Origin: Rhodococcus sp. 06-235-1A
Lineage (GTDB): Bacteria; Actinomycetota; Actinomycetes; Mycobacteriales; Mycobacteriaceae
Reading direction: 5' to 3'
NCBI RefSeq assembly: GCF_002258785.1
Contig: NZ_NOYI01000009.1
Coordinates: 372,001-436,000, forward strand
DNA length: 64,000 nucleotides
A program made the translations under genes and the position numbers. Below the pieces are notes generated by a model. That model searched no databases, was not told where the DNA came from, and saw nothing but the letters and a program-made list of their open reading frames with translations. Shown here piece after piece: positions 15,882-24,153 of this stretch (position 1 is the stretch's first letter; every line of letters starts with the position of its first letter).

Positions 15882-18104
15882 TCACCGTCGGTCGGCCGAT
15901 TCGAGCAGCCAGTGTGCGATGGGTGCGGGCCTGCCGAAGAGGAAACCCTGCGCGAAGCGACATTCGAGTGACTCGATGATGGCGGCCTGCTCCTCGGTCT
16001 CCACACCCTCGGCCACAGTTTTCACCGGCAGCGCCGACGCCATCGCGACGATCGCGCGAATCAGTTGGGTATCGGACTCGGAGTGGCCGATCTCGTGCAC
16101 GAAGGATTTGTCGATCTTGAGCAGCGCGATCGGCATCGCGCGCAATCTGTTCAGCGAGGAGTAGCCGATGCCGAAGTCGTCGAGGACGATCAGCACGCCC
16201 ATGGCAGCGAGCCGATCGAGAACGTTCTTCGCAGTCCCCATGTCGTCGATCAGGACGCTTTCGGTGATCTCGAGCGCCAGATCTGCTCCGCTGACGCCGT
16301 ACGCGTCGAGCAGTCCTCCCACGACGATCGGCAACGAATCGTCCCGTAGTTGCATCGGGGACACGTTCACCGACATGGTGACGTCCTGCCCGTCGGCGCG
16401 CAGCGTCACCAGATCCGAGATCGCGGTGCGCAGTACCCATTCCCCGATCTCCTTGATGAGGCCGGTGGACTCGGCTATCGGAATGAACTCGTTGGGGGTG
16501 CTCACCCGCCCATGCCGATTCCAGCGCAGGAGTGCCTCGTAGACGACGGTTTTCCGCGAGGCGGTCTCGACGATCGGCTGGTAGTACACCTCGAGTTCGC
16601 CGCGTCGGATCGCTCCGCGCAGCGCGGTGGTGGTCTCGATCGCCGACGTGGCGCGGGCCCGAAGGGATTCGTCGAAGAACGCGTATCGCGCCGCGCCGAG
16701 AGACTTGGCGTGATACATCGCCGTGTCGGCCTCACGGATGGCGTCGTGCAGTCGGTCCGCATCGGCGATGCCGACCGATGCCGTGACGTAGGCCGTCGCG
16801 GCGCTGAGCTGGAAGGGCTCGTTCATTCGATCGATGATGTTGCGGGCCAACGCTTCGGCACCGAGTCGATCGCGCCGGGTCACGACGACGAACTCGTCAC
16901 CCGCATAGCGAATCACGGAGTCGGCGGCACCGACTGCGGCGCGGATCCGACGCGATGCGGCAACGATCAGTTCGTCACCGACGCGGTGGCCGTACGAGTC
17001 GTTGACCATCTTGAAATCGTCCAGGTCGACGAACAGGATGCAGGTGCGTTCGGGTGACGGCGAGCGCTCGTGCCGAGCGAACTCCGCGTCGAGCATCGTT
17101 CGGTTCGGGAGGCCGGTCAACACATCGTGTGCCGCTGCGTATTTGGCGTTCTCTTTGCCGATCTGGACTCTGGTGAGCGCGCGTTCGCCGCGTAGGAATG
17201 CGCCCACCAGGATCGACGCGAGCAACAGCGAACGCACGACCAGGTCTCCGGTGGACACAGCCGAGCCCAGCAGCGGCACCGTGGCGCACACGACCAACAG
17301 CATCACCACGAACACGACCCGACGGTTGCTGTGGGCGGGTGCCGGAGTCTGTTGTTGAGAGACGGTGCGCATCGACGGATCGAGCGCTGCCATCGCCAGG
17401 GAGAGGTACGCGAAGAGGTAGATACCGTCGAGCAACCCCGAGGACGGCGCTTCGTCGGTCGTGGCCGCGAAGGCGTACGAGACGTCGCCGACGAGCGTCG
17501 CGATCAGGGCGACGAGCGCCCACTGCAGCGCTGCGGTGCGGGGTTTGGAGGAGAACAACAGGTAGGTGGTCAGTGTGATCAGTGCTGCATCGATCGCCGG
17601 ATACACCCCGTTCACGACCGTCGATGCCGACGACCGTGAGGATTCGAGGGCCGGGGAGATGAACAGCAGCCACGACAGAAACAGAGTGCCGAGGAAGATC
17701 AGGCCCGCGTCGACCAGTGGCGTGATGTCGTCGATCGACTTGCGATCCCGAATCCACCGCGACAGTGCGTATCCGACGAGTGCATAGCCGGTGAGGGTGA
17801 ACAGGTCCGGCAGCAGCGGAAGGGAATGGGTCAGTGCACTGGGATCGCTGCGGAGCGAGACGCCGAACATGAACACCACCGAGGCACCGAACAGTGCCCA
17901 CCAGCATCGAGAGTCGTCGGGACGGTATCGGCGAATGGCCGTGCTGATGGCGAGCACCGAGCCGACGGCGACGGTGGCCAGCACACCTGCCCGTACTCCG
18001 GCGTCACCGAGAAGGAACACTGTGCTCGCGATGGCGATGACCGCGGCCAGCCCCGCCGTTCGTTTGGATTGCAGAGCGAAAGGTGCGGCGACCTTCGTAT
18101 TCAT
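15882..18104 (-). CDS. Membrane GGDEF/EAL cyclic-di-GMP protein
   Basis: This 740-residue protein uses the ATG at 18104; the open frame extends upstream but would overlap the divergent Clp-N gene's control region. An N-terminal membrane domain of about nine helices (residues 15-315) is followed by a GGDEF domain (about 325-485; variant motif AGDEF in IRYAGDEFVVV) and an EAL domain (about 500-740; YEALLRW, NVSPMQLR, ALEITES, DDFGIGYSS, LKIDKSF, AEGVET, QGFLFGRP). The EAL catalytic residues look complete, so phosphodiesterase activity is likely. The A in place of the first G is often compatible with cyclase activity. The membrane part probably senses an unknown signal. Confidence 0.88.
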   Translation of the reverse strand: MNTKVAAPFALQSKRTAGLAAVIAIASTVFLLGDAGVRAGVLATVAVGSVLAISTAIRRYRPDDSRCWWALFGASVVFMFGVSLRSDPSALTHSLPLLPDLFTLTGYALVGYALSRWIRDRKSIDDITPLVDAGLIFLGTLFLSWLLFISPALESSRSSASTVVNGVYPAIDAALITLTTYLLFSSKPRTAALQWALVALIATLVGDVSYAFAATTDEAPSSGLLDGIYLFAYLSLAMAALDPSMRTVSQQQTPAPAHSNRRVVFVVMLLVVCATVPLLGSAVSTGDLVVRSLLLASILVGAFLRGERALTRVQIGKENAKYAAAHDVLTGLPNRTMLDAEFARHERSPSPERTCILFVDLDDFKMVNDSYGHRVGDELIVAASRRIRAAVGAADSVIRYAGDEFVVVTRRDRLGAEALARNIIDRMNEPFQLSAATAYVTASVGIADADRLHDAIREADTAMYHAKSLGAARYAFFDESLRARATSAIETTTALRGAIRRGELEVYYQPIVETASRKTVVYEALLRWNRHGRVSTPNEFIPIAESTGLIKEIGEWVLRTAISDLVTLRADGQDVTMSVNVSPMQLRDDSLPIVVGGLLDAYGVSGADLALEITESVLIDDMGTAKNVLDRLAAMGVLIVLDDFGIGYSSLNRLRAMPIALLKIDKSFVHEIGHSESDTQLIRAIVAMASALPVKTVAEGVETEEQAAIIESLECRFAQGFLFGRPAPIAHWLLESADRR

Positions 18105-18255
18105 CGAAGGACCTACTTCCTTCCCGCTCGCGGCGTCTCGCGGCTTCTTCGTGACGCCTATGTCGGTGAATATACGTCCTCGCGCAGTTCTTACGCTTGC
18201 AAAGATCGGCCTCGGTGCCCAGGCTGCACAACAGATGTTGCGGCGGCACAGAGCC

Positions 18256-18272
18256 GTCAACCGGGGGTTGAC
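18256..18272. promoter_or_regulatory. Operator-like palindrome, distal copy (Clp-N/HTH gene)
   Basis: GTCAACC-ggg-GGTTGAC is a perfect 7-bp inverted repeat with a 3-nt centre. An identical pair of arms recurs 28 bp downstream. The embedded TTGAC could also serve as a -35 element. Confidence 0.55.
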
Positions 18273-18283
18273 GAACGCATATC

Positions 18284-18300
18284 GTCAACCTAGGGTTGAC
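18284..18300. promoter_or_regulatory. Operator-like palindrome, proximal copy (Clp-N/HTH gene)
   Basis: GTCAACC-tag-GGTTGAC has the same arms as the distal copy and ends 3 bp before the ATG at 18304. Occupancy here would block translation initiation or a leaderless start. Autoregulation by the HTH-containing product is inferred. Confidence 0.55.
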
Positions 18301-18303
18301 GAT

Positions 18304-19017
18304 ATGACCGAACCATTGAAGATGACGAACCCTGTCCGCCTCGACGACCTCATCGAGGCCATCGAAAAAGTGCACACCGACGCGCTCGATCAGCTCTCCG
18401 ACGCGGTGATCGCCGCAGACTCGCTCGGTGAGGTCGCCGATCACCTGATCGGACATTTCGTCGACCGCGCACGCCGCTCCGGGGCGTCGTGGACCGCCAT
18501 CGGCGCATCCATGGGCGTCAGCAAGCAGGCGGTGCAGAAGCGCTTCGTCGCCAAGGGTGCCGATGATCCCGCCGAACTCGATGCCGAGCAGGGCTTCTCC
18601 CGCTTCACCCCGCGGGCACGCAACGTTGTGGTCGGGGCGCAGAACGAGGCGCGCGCGACGGCCAGCGATCACATCACGACCGGACATCTGGTCCTCGGCC
18701 TACTCGGTGAACCCGAGGCGGTGGCAGCGAAACTACTGGGCGCTCAGGGGCTGACGCCCGAGCAGATTCGTTCTGCGGCGACGGCGACGCTGCCGGAGCC
18801 CACGGACCCGTTGCCCGCACTCATCCCGTTCGACGCCGGTGCCAAGAAGGTCTTGGAGTTGACCTTTCGTGAGGCACTTCGTTTGGGGCACAACTACATC
18901 GGTACCGAACACATCCTGCTGGCGCTGCTGGAGAACGAGGACGCCGCTCTCGCGTCGCTCGGTGTCCACAAGGCCGCGATCGAAGGTGGACTGGCCGCGG
19001 CACTGAAACCTCAGTAG
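18304..19017 (+). CDS. HTH and Clp N-terminal domain protein
   Basis: This 237-residue protein combines a helix-turn-helix region (about residues 10-85; SGASWTAIGASMGVSKQAVQKRFV) with two Clp-N repeats (about 100-165 and 170-235; RARNVVVGAQNEARATASDHITTGHLVLGLL and AKKVLELTFREALRLGHNYIGTEHILLALL). Clp-N domains bind substrates or adaptors of Clp ATPases. There is no ATPase domain, so this is not a Clp unfoldase but a DNA-binding regulator with a stress-linked sensor. Two copies of a 17-bp palindrome precede the start codon, consistent with autorepression. The stop overlaps the convergent flavoprotein gene by 7 bp. Confidence 0.88.
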   Translation: MTEPLKMTNPVRLDDLIEAIEKVHTDALDQLSDAVIAADSLGEVADHLIGHFVDRARRSGASWTAIGASMGVSKQAVQKRFVAKGADDPAELDAEQGFSRFTPRARNVVVGAQNEARATASDHITTGHLVLGLLGEPEAVAAKLLGAQGLTPEQIRSAATATLPEPTDPLPALIPFDAGAKKVLELTFREALRLGHNYIGTEHILLALLENEDAALASLGVHKAAIEGGLAAALKPQ

Positions 19018-19985
19018 CTCGCCGACGTCGCCCGCGCGAGGGCGGCCTGCACGTCCTCCTCGATCAGATCGCCGTTGATCGCGGCACCGGCTCGTACTCC
19101 CGCCGCCGATGCAGCCACCACCGTGTCCATCGGCGCGGACACGTTGCCGGCGACCCAGACGCCGGGCACGGACGTGGCACCGACGGGGTCCGCCTCGATG
19201 TAGGTGCCGAGCACGTGGTCGCCCATCACCATCTCGACAGTGTCGAGTCCGAGTGAGACCAGGATGTCGGCGCGGGCGGTGAAGTTGGGTCCCACCACCA
19301 GTGCATCGAGTCGAACCTGCCTCCCGCTCGACAGCGTGACGCCGACGATCGCGTCGTCGTCGACGTCCACCCGGGCGATCTCCTCGTCCACCACCTCGAT
19401 GCCGCGGGCAGCCAGACGGCCCTGATCCTCGGTGGTGAGTTCCGGTGCCAGGTGTGCGAACACCGTGACGTTCTCGGTGAGCTGGCGCCACATCTGTGCC
19501 TGGTGCCCGACCATCGCGCTGCCGATGATTCCGATCGCCCGATCCCGCACCTCCCAGCCGTGGCAGTACGGGCAGTGCAGCACGTCGCGGCCCCACCGCT
19601 CGGCGAGGCCGGGAATGTCCGGAAGAACGTCGGTGAGGCCGGTGGTGACCAGGAGGCGTCGGCCATGGACGACGGAACCGTCGGCCAGGGATATCGCGAA
19701 ACCGGATTCGGTCCGGGTCCCCGACAGGGCGGTGCCCTCGATGATCTGCGCGCCGTAGCGGAGCGCCTCGGCGCGGCCGAGCCGAGTCAGCTCGAGAGGT
19801 GACTCGCCGTCACGAGTGAGGTAGTTGTGCGAATGTGCTGCGGGCGCGTTGCGGGGAGCACCCGCGTCGACGACCACGACGGAGCGCCGCGAGCGACCGA
19901 GAGCCACGGCGGCACTGAGTCCGGCGACTCCGCCGCCGATGACGATCGCGTCGACCGGCGGGAGGTGAGCAGTGTCTGAAGTCAT
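19011..19985 (-). CDS. Thioredoxin-reductase-like NAD(P)/FAD-dependent oxidoreductase
   Basis: This 324-residue flavoprotein starts at the ATG at 19985 (MTSDTAHLPPVDAIVIGGG). It has an N-terminal FAD-binding GGGVAGLSAAVALGRS, a redox Cys pair in HCPYCHGWE (about residue 137), a second Rossmann motif IGIIGSAMVGHQA and a C-terminal VWVAGNVSAPMDTVV that contacts FAD. CPYC plus HGWE typifies the actinobacterial 'thioredoxin reductase-like' group, which also includes disulfide oxidases of natural-product pathways. No thioredoxin gene is adjacent. A palindromic AT-rich element lies 46 bp upstream. Substrate unknown. Confidence 0.85.
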   Translation of the reverse strand: MTSDTAHLPPVDAIVIGGGVAGLSAAVALGRSRRSVVVVDAGAPRNAPAAHSHNYLTRDGESPLELTRLGRAEALRYGAQIIEGTALSGTRTESGFAISLADGSVVHGRRLLVTTGLTDVLPDIPGLAERWGRDVLHCPYCHGWEVRDRAIGIIGSAMVGHQAQMWRQLTENVTVFAHLAPELTTEDQGRLAARGIEVVDEEIARVDVDDDAIVGVTLSSGRQVRLDALVVGPNFTARADILVSLGLDTVEMVMGDHVLGTYIEADPVGATSVPGVWVAGNVSAPMDTVVAASAAGVRAGAAINGDLIEEDVQAALARATSASY

Positions 19986-20030
19986 GTGCAGAGTGTGCCG
20001 CTTCGGTGCGGTCTTCAGCAAGAAGAATTG

Positions 20031-20054
20031 CTACAACAGCAAATACTGCAGTAG
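20031..20054. promoter_or_regulatory. Imperfect palindrome upstream of flavoprotein gene
   Basis: CTACAACAG-N6-CTGCAGTAG matches at seven of nine arm positions and includes the perfect palindrome TACTGCAGTA. It sits in an AT-rich island between divergent genes at 19985 and 20224 and may be an operator for the flavoprotein gene. Confidence 0.35.
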
Positions 20055-20223
20055 AAAAATACCGATCGACGCATTTCGAGGCGTCTTACGGGGCGATGGT
20101 CGAATCCAGTTCCCGATGACCGTCCCCGGGATCGCATGCGGGCCGGTTATGCGCGGATCTACCGCTTGAACAGGGCGTTCTCTCGAGGTCTACTGATCGG
20201 TAAGAATCGAGCCGGGGGGGCGT

Positions 20224-20466
20224 ATGGGGCACTTCGAGATCGGCGAGACCGTGATCACGGTCCGAAATCTGGGACACGTGCGCTGGCGCTGTGGCATCCC
20301 CAAGGGAACCGTCGGAATCGTCGTCGGCGTGGATTGGCTCGGTGACGCCCGGGTGAACTTCACCGTCGACGACGCGATGCTCGCTCGAGGCGAGACTGTC
20401 GAACACATCGTCGCCGACGGTGACGTTCGCACACTGCGGGCCGCTCCCCGCCGCATGTTCGGCTAG
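20224..20466 (+). CDS. Small hypothetical protein, SH3/KOW-like
   Basis: This 80-residue protein is not assigned to a family. It is strand-rich, and the pattern FEIGETVITVRNLG, IPKGTVGIVVGVDWLGDARVNF resembles SH3-like or KOW-type barrels (G-x-x-G-x-V-x-x-V). It has no signal peptide or transmembrane segment. A G-rich stretch precedes the ATG. The stop overlaps the convergent 55-residue gene by 4 bp (CTAG). Function unknown. Confidence 0.6.
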   Translation: MGHFEIGETVITVRNLGHVRWRCGIPKGTVGIVVGVDWLGDARVNFTVDDAMLARGETVEHIVADGDVRTLRAAPRRMFG

Positions 20467-20630
20467 TTGCTGTCGGTTCGCTCGTCATCGGTAGCGGGAC
20501 CGGTTTCGACTGCTCCGCCTTCACTGGACCAATCGTTGTCCTCTGCCGCGGCAGCCGGATCCGACGTCACGTCCGGTTTCGCGTCGGGGGCAGTGTCGTC
20601 GTTCTTCTTCGCGTCGTTGTGGGTAGTCAT
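20463..20630 (-). CDS. Small acidic hypothetical protein
   Basis: This 55-residue protein (MTTHNDAKKNDDTAPDAK...) is very rich in Asp, Glu, Ala and Thr, lacks hydrophobic segments and is probably disordered. No family is recognised. The start is supported by its position just after a strong hairpin that separates it from the 34-residue gene upstream. It may be a gene or a fortuitous frame; its compositional bias and the tail-to-tail arrangement slightly favour a gene. Confidence 0.45.
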   Translation of the reverse strand: MTTHNDAKKNDDTAPDAKPDVTSDPAAAAEDNDWSSEGGAVETGPATDDERTDSN

Positions 20631-20642
20631 GTCCCGTGGGTA

Positions 20643-20680
20643 CCCGCGCGGTGCCGAACGAATCGTCGACACCGCGCGGG
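20643..20680 (-). terminator. Hairpin terminator candidate after the 34-residue gene
   Basis: A perfect 11-bp inverted repeat, CCCGCGCGGTG / CACCGCGCGGG, has a 16-nt loop. It lies 19 bp downstream of the stop of the 34-residue ORF and has no T-run, as is common in high-GC actinobacteria. Confidence 0.45.
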
Positions 20681-20698
20681 AGAGCGTACGGCCGGGCT

Positions 20699-20803
20699 CT
20701 ACAGGCCGAAGGGCAGCGTTCCCGGTGCCAGCTCGAAGCCGCTGCTGCCGGCCGAAATGGAGCCGAAGCCGCCGAGGATCGCGTTGATGAAGTTGGTGAT
20801 CAT
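20699..20803 (-). CDS. 34-residue amphipathic micro-protein
   Basis: The product starts MITNFINAILGGFGSISAG and ends SSGFELAPGTLPFGL. It has a good ribosome-binding site (GGCAGGAAC, about 6 bp before the ATG) and is followed by a strong hairpin, so it looks like a real, separately transcribed gene. The first 20 residues form a plausible amphipathic membrane helix, and the C-terminal half is Gly/Pro-rich. Its size recalls small cell-wall proteins of mycolata such as PorA/PorH, but no sequence similarity is claimed. Function unknown. Confidence 0.5.
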   Translation of the reverse strand: MITNFINAILGGFGSISAGSSGFELAPGTLPFGL

Positions 20804-20895
20804 GAATGTTCCTGCCTTCGTTGTGTAGATGCGTTGTGTAGATGTTTCGTGCGGACAACCCGGTCGAGGCTACCGGCAGCGGTAGCGTCGAGGCT

Positions 20896-21765
20896 GTGAG
20901 AAGCCAAGGAATCTTCGTCGGTCTTGCCGTGGCTGCCTGCGTGCTCGCGGCCTGCACGACGGAGTCTTCCGCGCCGGAATCCCCCGCTGTGCTGGACTAC
21001 GTTGCGTTGGGGGATTCGGCGGCGTCGGGACCGCGTATCCCCGACCAGGTCGGCGCGCCGGGGTGCCAGCAGTCCGACTCCAACTACCCGCACGTTCTGG
21101 CCGAGCAGCTGGCCGTCGGCTCCTTCGTGGACGTCACGTGCTCGGGTGCCGTCACCGAGAACATCGTCTCCACTCCGCAGGGCACGTCCAGCGGTGAGGT
21201 GCCGGTACAGCTCGATGCGCTGAGCCCGGACACCGATCTGGTGACCGTCACCATCGGCGGTAACGACATCGGTCTGGTCTCGACGGCCGTGCAGTGCCTG
21301 ACGTTCGCGGAGACCTCGGCAACCAACGTCTGCCGCGACCGGCTGACCGCAGGCGGGGTGGACACCGTCGCCGGTGCCATCGCGGAGAAAGCGCCGAACT
21401 GGGGAGCCATGCTCGACGCGGTGGCCGAGCGCGCGCCCGACGCGCGGATCCTCGTTGTCGGCTACGGCACCTATCTGCCCGACGGCGGCTGCTTCCCCAC
21501 CCAACCGATGCTCCCTGAGGACGCCGACTACATCCAGGGCAGCATCACCGCGATGAACGAGGCGTTGAAGCAGCAGGCCGAGCAGCACGGTGCGGAATTC
21601 GTCGACACCGAGCCGCTGAGTGTCGGCCACGACGTCTGCGTCGCCCCCGATCAGCGGTACTTCGAGGGAGTCGTCCCGCAGAATCCTGCTGCGCCGTTGC
21701 ATCCGACGGCGGCCGGGATGGCAGCGATCGCCGACGGGGTGGCCACTGTCGTCCGTGCCGGATAG
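20896..21765 (+). CDS. SGNH/GDSL-type hydrolase, lipoprotein
   Basis: This 289-residue protein starts at a GTG (20896), giving a lipoprotein signal peptide VRSQGIFVGLAVAACVLAAC with lipobox VLAAC; an in-frame ATG at 20842 adds a polar stretch unlike a signal peptide. The SGNH blocks are present: block I YVALGDSAASG (Ser nucleophile), a Gly-containing block II, block III IGGND and block V LHPTAAG with the catalytic His. Six Cys in the mature part could form disulfides, as in related secreted lipases and esterases. The substrate is unknown. It is probably monocistronic. Confidence 0.87.
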   Translation: MRSQGIFVGLAVAACVLAACTTESSAPESPAVLDYVALGDSAASGPRIPDQVGAPGCQQSDSNYPHVLAEQLAVGSFVDVTCSGAVTENIVSTPQGTSSGEVPVQLDALSPDTDLVTVTIGGNDIGLVSTAVQCLTFAETSATNVCRDRLTAGGVDTVAGAIAEKAPNWGAMLDAVAERAPDARILVVGYGTYLPDGGCFPTQPMLPEDADYIQGSITAMNEALKQQAEQHGAEFVDTEPLSVGHDVCVAPDQRYFEGVVPQNPAAPLHPTAAGMAAIADGVATVVRAG

Positions 21766-21826
21766 AGACCACGACACCGAAACTGGCTCTTCTCGTGCGG
21801 GTCGGTCGACGTGAAGTCTTGACCGC

Positions 21827-22468
21827 ATGGTCTCGTATTCCGCTGTTCTCGGGGTGTTCGCGGTGGCGCTGGCGTTGGTTCTGACGCCGGGTCCCAACAT
21901 GATCTACCTTGTCTCGCGCAGCATCTCGCAAGGGAGGCGGGCGGGACTGGTGTCGCTGGCCGGCGTCGCGGTCGGGTTCCTGATCTATCTGACGGCCACC
22001 AATCTCGGCTTGGCCGCGGTGTTCACGGCCGTGCCTGCGCTGTACACCGCGGTCAAGCTCGCCGGTGCCGCCTACCTCGCCTGGTTGGCGGTGCAGGCGC
22101 TGCGGGGCACCGTGTCGGCATTCGAACCGACCGAGCTGCAACAGGATTCGACGGGGCGGCTGTTCACCATGGGTTTGGTGACCAACCTGCTGAACCCGAA
22201 GATCGCGATCATGTACATCTCGGTCATCCCGCAGTTCGTCGATCCCGCGGCCGGTCACCTGCTGCTGCAGGGATTCACGCTCGGCAGCGTGCAGATCGCG
22301 GTGGCGGTGGCGGTCAACCTGGTGATCGTGGTGCTGGCCGGGTCGATCGCTCGATTCCTCGCAGTCCGGCCGACATGGCTGAAGATGCAGCGCTACCTCA
22401 TGGGCACCGTGCTCGGGCTACTGGCGGTGCGTGTCGCCACCGATGGCGGCCGACCGGTCCCGGCGTGA
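21827..22468 (+). CDS. LysE/RhtB family amino-acid exporter
   Basis: This 213-residue inner-membrane protein has six predicted helices and the family signature LTPGPNMIYLVSRSISQGRRAGLVSLAGVAVG near the N-terminus, plus GLVTNLLNPKIAIMYISVIPQF in the middle. Members export amino acids or related metabolites by proton exchange. The ATG at 21827 gives normal length. Its 3' end overlaps the convergent allophanate hydrolase frame by 76 bp, an unusually long tail-to-tail overlap. Confidence 0.9.
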   Translation: MVSYSAVLGVFAVALALVLTPGPNMIYLVSRSISQGRRAGLVSLAGVAVGFLIYLTATNLGLAAVFTAVPALYTAVKLAGAAYLAWLAVQALRGTVSAFEPTELQQDSTGRLFTMGLVTNLLNPKIAIMYISVIPQFVDPAAGHLLLQGFTLGSVQIAVAVAVNLVIVVLAGSIARFLAVRPTWLKMQRYLMGTVLGLLAVRVATDGGRPVPA

Positions 22469-24153
22469 GCCATGTATGCGCGCCAGCCGCCGAATTCGGT
22501 GATGTCGGTTCCCTTCTCGGCCGCATCGTGTGCGCAGCAGAACCCGGTGACCCAACGTCCGTCCGACAGTTCGACCGGCCCCAGCCCCATCGGCGCAGGC
22601 AACCCCGCCAGGAAGGTGCCGAGCGCGGCCGCGGACATGCGATAGAGCTCTCCGGCAATGGGTGCGCCGTCCCCTTCCCGCCGCACCAGCCCGGGCTTGG
22701 GCGGGGTGGTGTGCAGATCCACCAGTCGATAGTCCGCAGATGTGGTCACCTCCCCGCTGAACCGTGCGCCGCGTTCGGTCAATTGGTGGTGCACCGGAAA
22801 ACCGCGCAGATGCGCTCCGACCGCCAATACCTCGATACCGTCGTCGATCAGCGACGGAGACGGGACTCCGCTCAGCTGTGCAGCGAGGTCGATCGCGATC
22901 TGGTCCTCGAACGCGGGGACGACGAACATGACTCCGAACGGACTGCCGTCCGACGTCGGGGTGCCGGGAACCGCCACCGCTGCCATGTCGAGCAGATTGC
23001 AGAAGTTGGTGAACGTGCCCAGGCGGCGGTTGATGCCGACCGGATCCGACTGCACCGCAGCAATGCTCGGATGCTCGGTGGTGGTGGGCAGCAGTAGACC
23101 GTCGAACCCGTTCAGCAGTGCGCGGGCCGCAGTCTCGGCTTCGGCGAGAGCGGCGAGATCGTCCACGTACCGGTGGGCGGACGGCTCCGCCGCCGATCCG
23201 ACGATCGCGGCCACGGTGGGATCGGCCCCGGCAGGCGCGGTGTCGAGGAACTCCCCGACAGCCGAATAGCGCTGTGCCACAATGGCTCCGTCGTAGAGTA
23301 GCTTCGCCGCGTCGAGCAGCCCCGAGATGTCGACTTCGACGTGGGTGAAGCCCTTCTCGGCAAGGCCTGCGACCGTCTCTTCGAAGGCCCGACGGTACGC
23401 CGGACTCAACGACGTCAGATCCTCACCGCGAGGGACGGCGACACGGGGTTGCGGGGATGCGGCCAACCGCACGTCGGTGGGCCACGCTCGGCTCCGTGGA
23501 TCGGTTGCCGTAGGGCCGGTCATGACTTTCATTGCTGCCGTGGCACTGGCGAGATCGCGCGCGAGGACGGTGACACAGTCGTAGTCGGCGCACGCGGGAA
23601 CCACGCCGGTGTTCGGAACGATACCCAATGACGCCTTGATGCCCACCAGCCCGTGGAAGGCTGCCGGTACACGGCCGGATCCTGCTGTGTCGGTGCCGAT
23701 TCCGATGTCCACGATGCCCAGCGCAACCGCGACGGCGGAGCCAGAACTCGACCCTCCCGAGATCAGTTCCGGATCCCAGGCACAGCGCACCGCACCGTAG
23801 GGGCTGCGGGTGCCGACCAGTCCGGTGGCGAACTGGTCGAGATTGGTCTTGCCGAGCAACAGTGCGCCCTGGCTCGTCAGGCGCTCGACGGCAGTGGCGG
23901 ATTCTGTCGGCGCATAGGCGAACTCGGGGCAGGCCGCGGTGGTGGGCAGGCCGGCGACGTCGATGTTGTCCTTGACCGCGACCAGTACTCCGGCGAGCGG
24001 CAGATCTGCGCCTGCCTCCAGGGCGCGTTCGAGAGCCGTGGCCTCGGCCAGCACGTCGTCCTCATCGCGCAGGGTGATCCAGACCTCGGGGCGGTCCACC
24101 TCGGCGATTCGCTTGTACGCCCGAAGAACTCGTTCGCGTACCTCAGGCCGCAT
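22393..24153 (-). CDS. atzF: Allophanate hydrolase
   Basis: This 586-residue protein hydrolyses allophanate to ammonia and CO2. The amidase-signature domain (about residues 1-430) contains the Lys of [10 protein letters not shown], the Ser-Ser-Gly region [13 protein letters not shown] and the nucleophile Ser in [15 protein letters not shown]-terminal domain (about 455-560; [30 protein letters not shown]) matches the AtzF C-terminal fold that decarboxylates the intermediate. The ATG at 24153 overlaps the preceding gene by 11 bp. About 25 residues after FGGWRAYMA look like read-through into sequence overlapping the convergent lysE-like gene. It completes urea amidolysis with the upstream genes. 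Confidence 0.93.
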   Translation of the reverse strand: MRPEVRERVLRAYKRIAEVDRPEVWITLRDEDDVLAEATALERALEAGADLPLAGVLVAVKDNIDVAGLPTTAACPEFAYAPTESATAVERLTSQGALLLGKTNLDQFATGLVGTRSPYGAVRCAWDPELISGGSSSGSAVAVALGIVDIGIGTDTAGSGRVPAAFHGLVGIKASLGIVPNTGVVPACADYDCVTVLARDLASATAAMKVMTGPTATDPRSRAWPTDVRLAASPQPRVAVPRGEDLTSLSPAYRRAFEETVAGLAEKGFTHVEVDISGLLDAAKLLYDGAIVAQRYSAVGEFLDTAPAGADPTVAAIVGSAAEPSAHRYVDDLAALAEAETAARALLNGFDGLLLPTTTEHPSIAAVQSDPVGINRRLGTFTNFCNLLDMAAVAVPGTPTSDGSPFGVMFVVPAFEDQIAIDLAAQLSGVPSPSLIDDGIEVLAVGAHLRGFPVHHQLTERGARFSGEVTTSADYRLVDLHTTPPKPGLVRREGDGAPIAGELYRMSAAALGTFLAGLPAPMGLGPVELSDGRWVTGFCCAHDAAEKGTDITEFGGWRAYMAHAGTGRPPSVATRTASSPSTVPMR

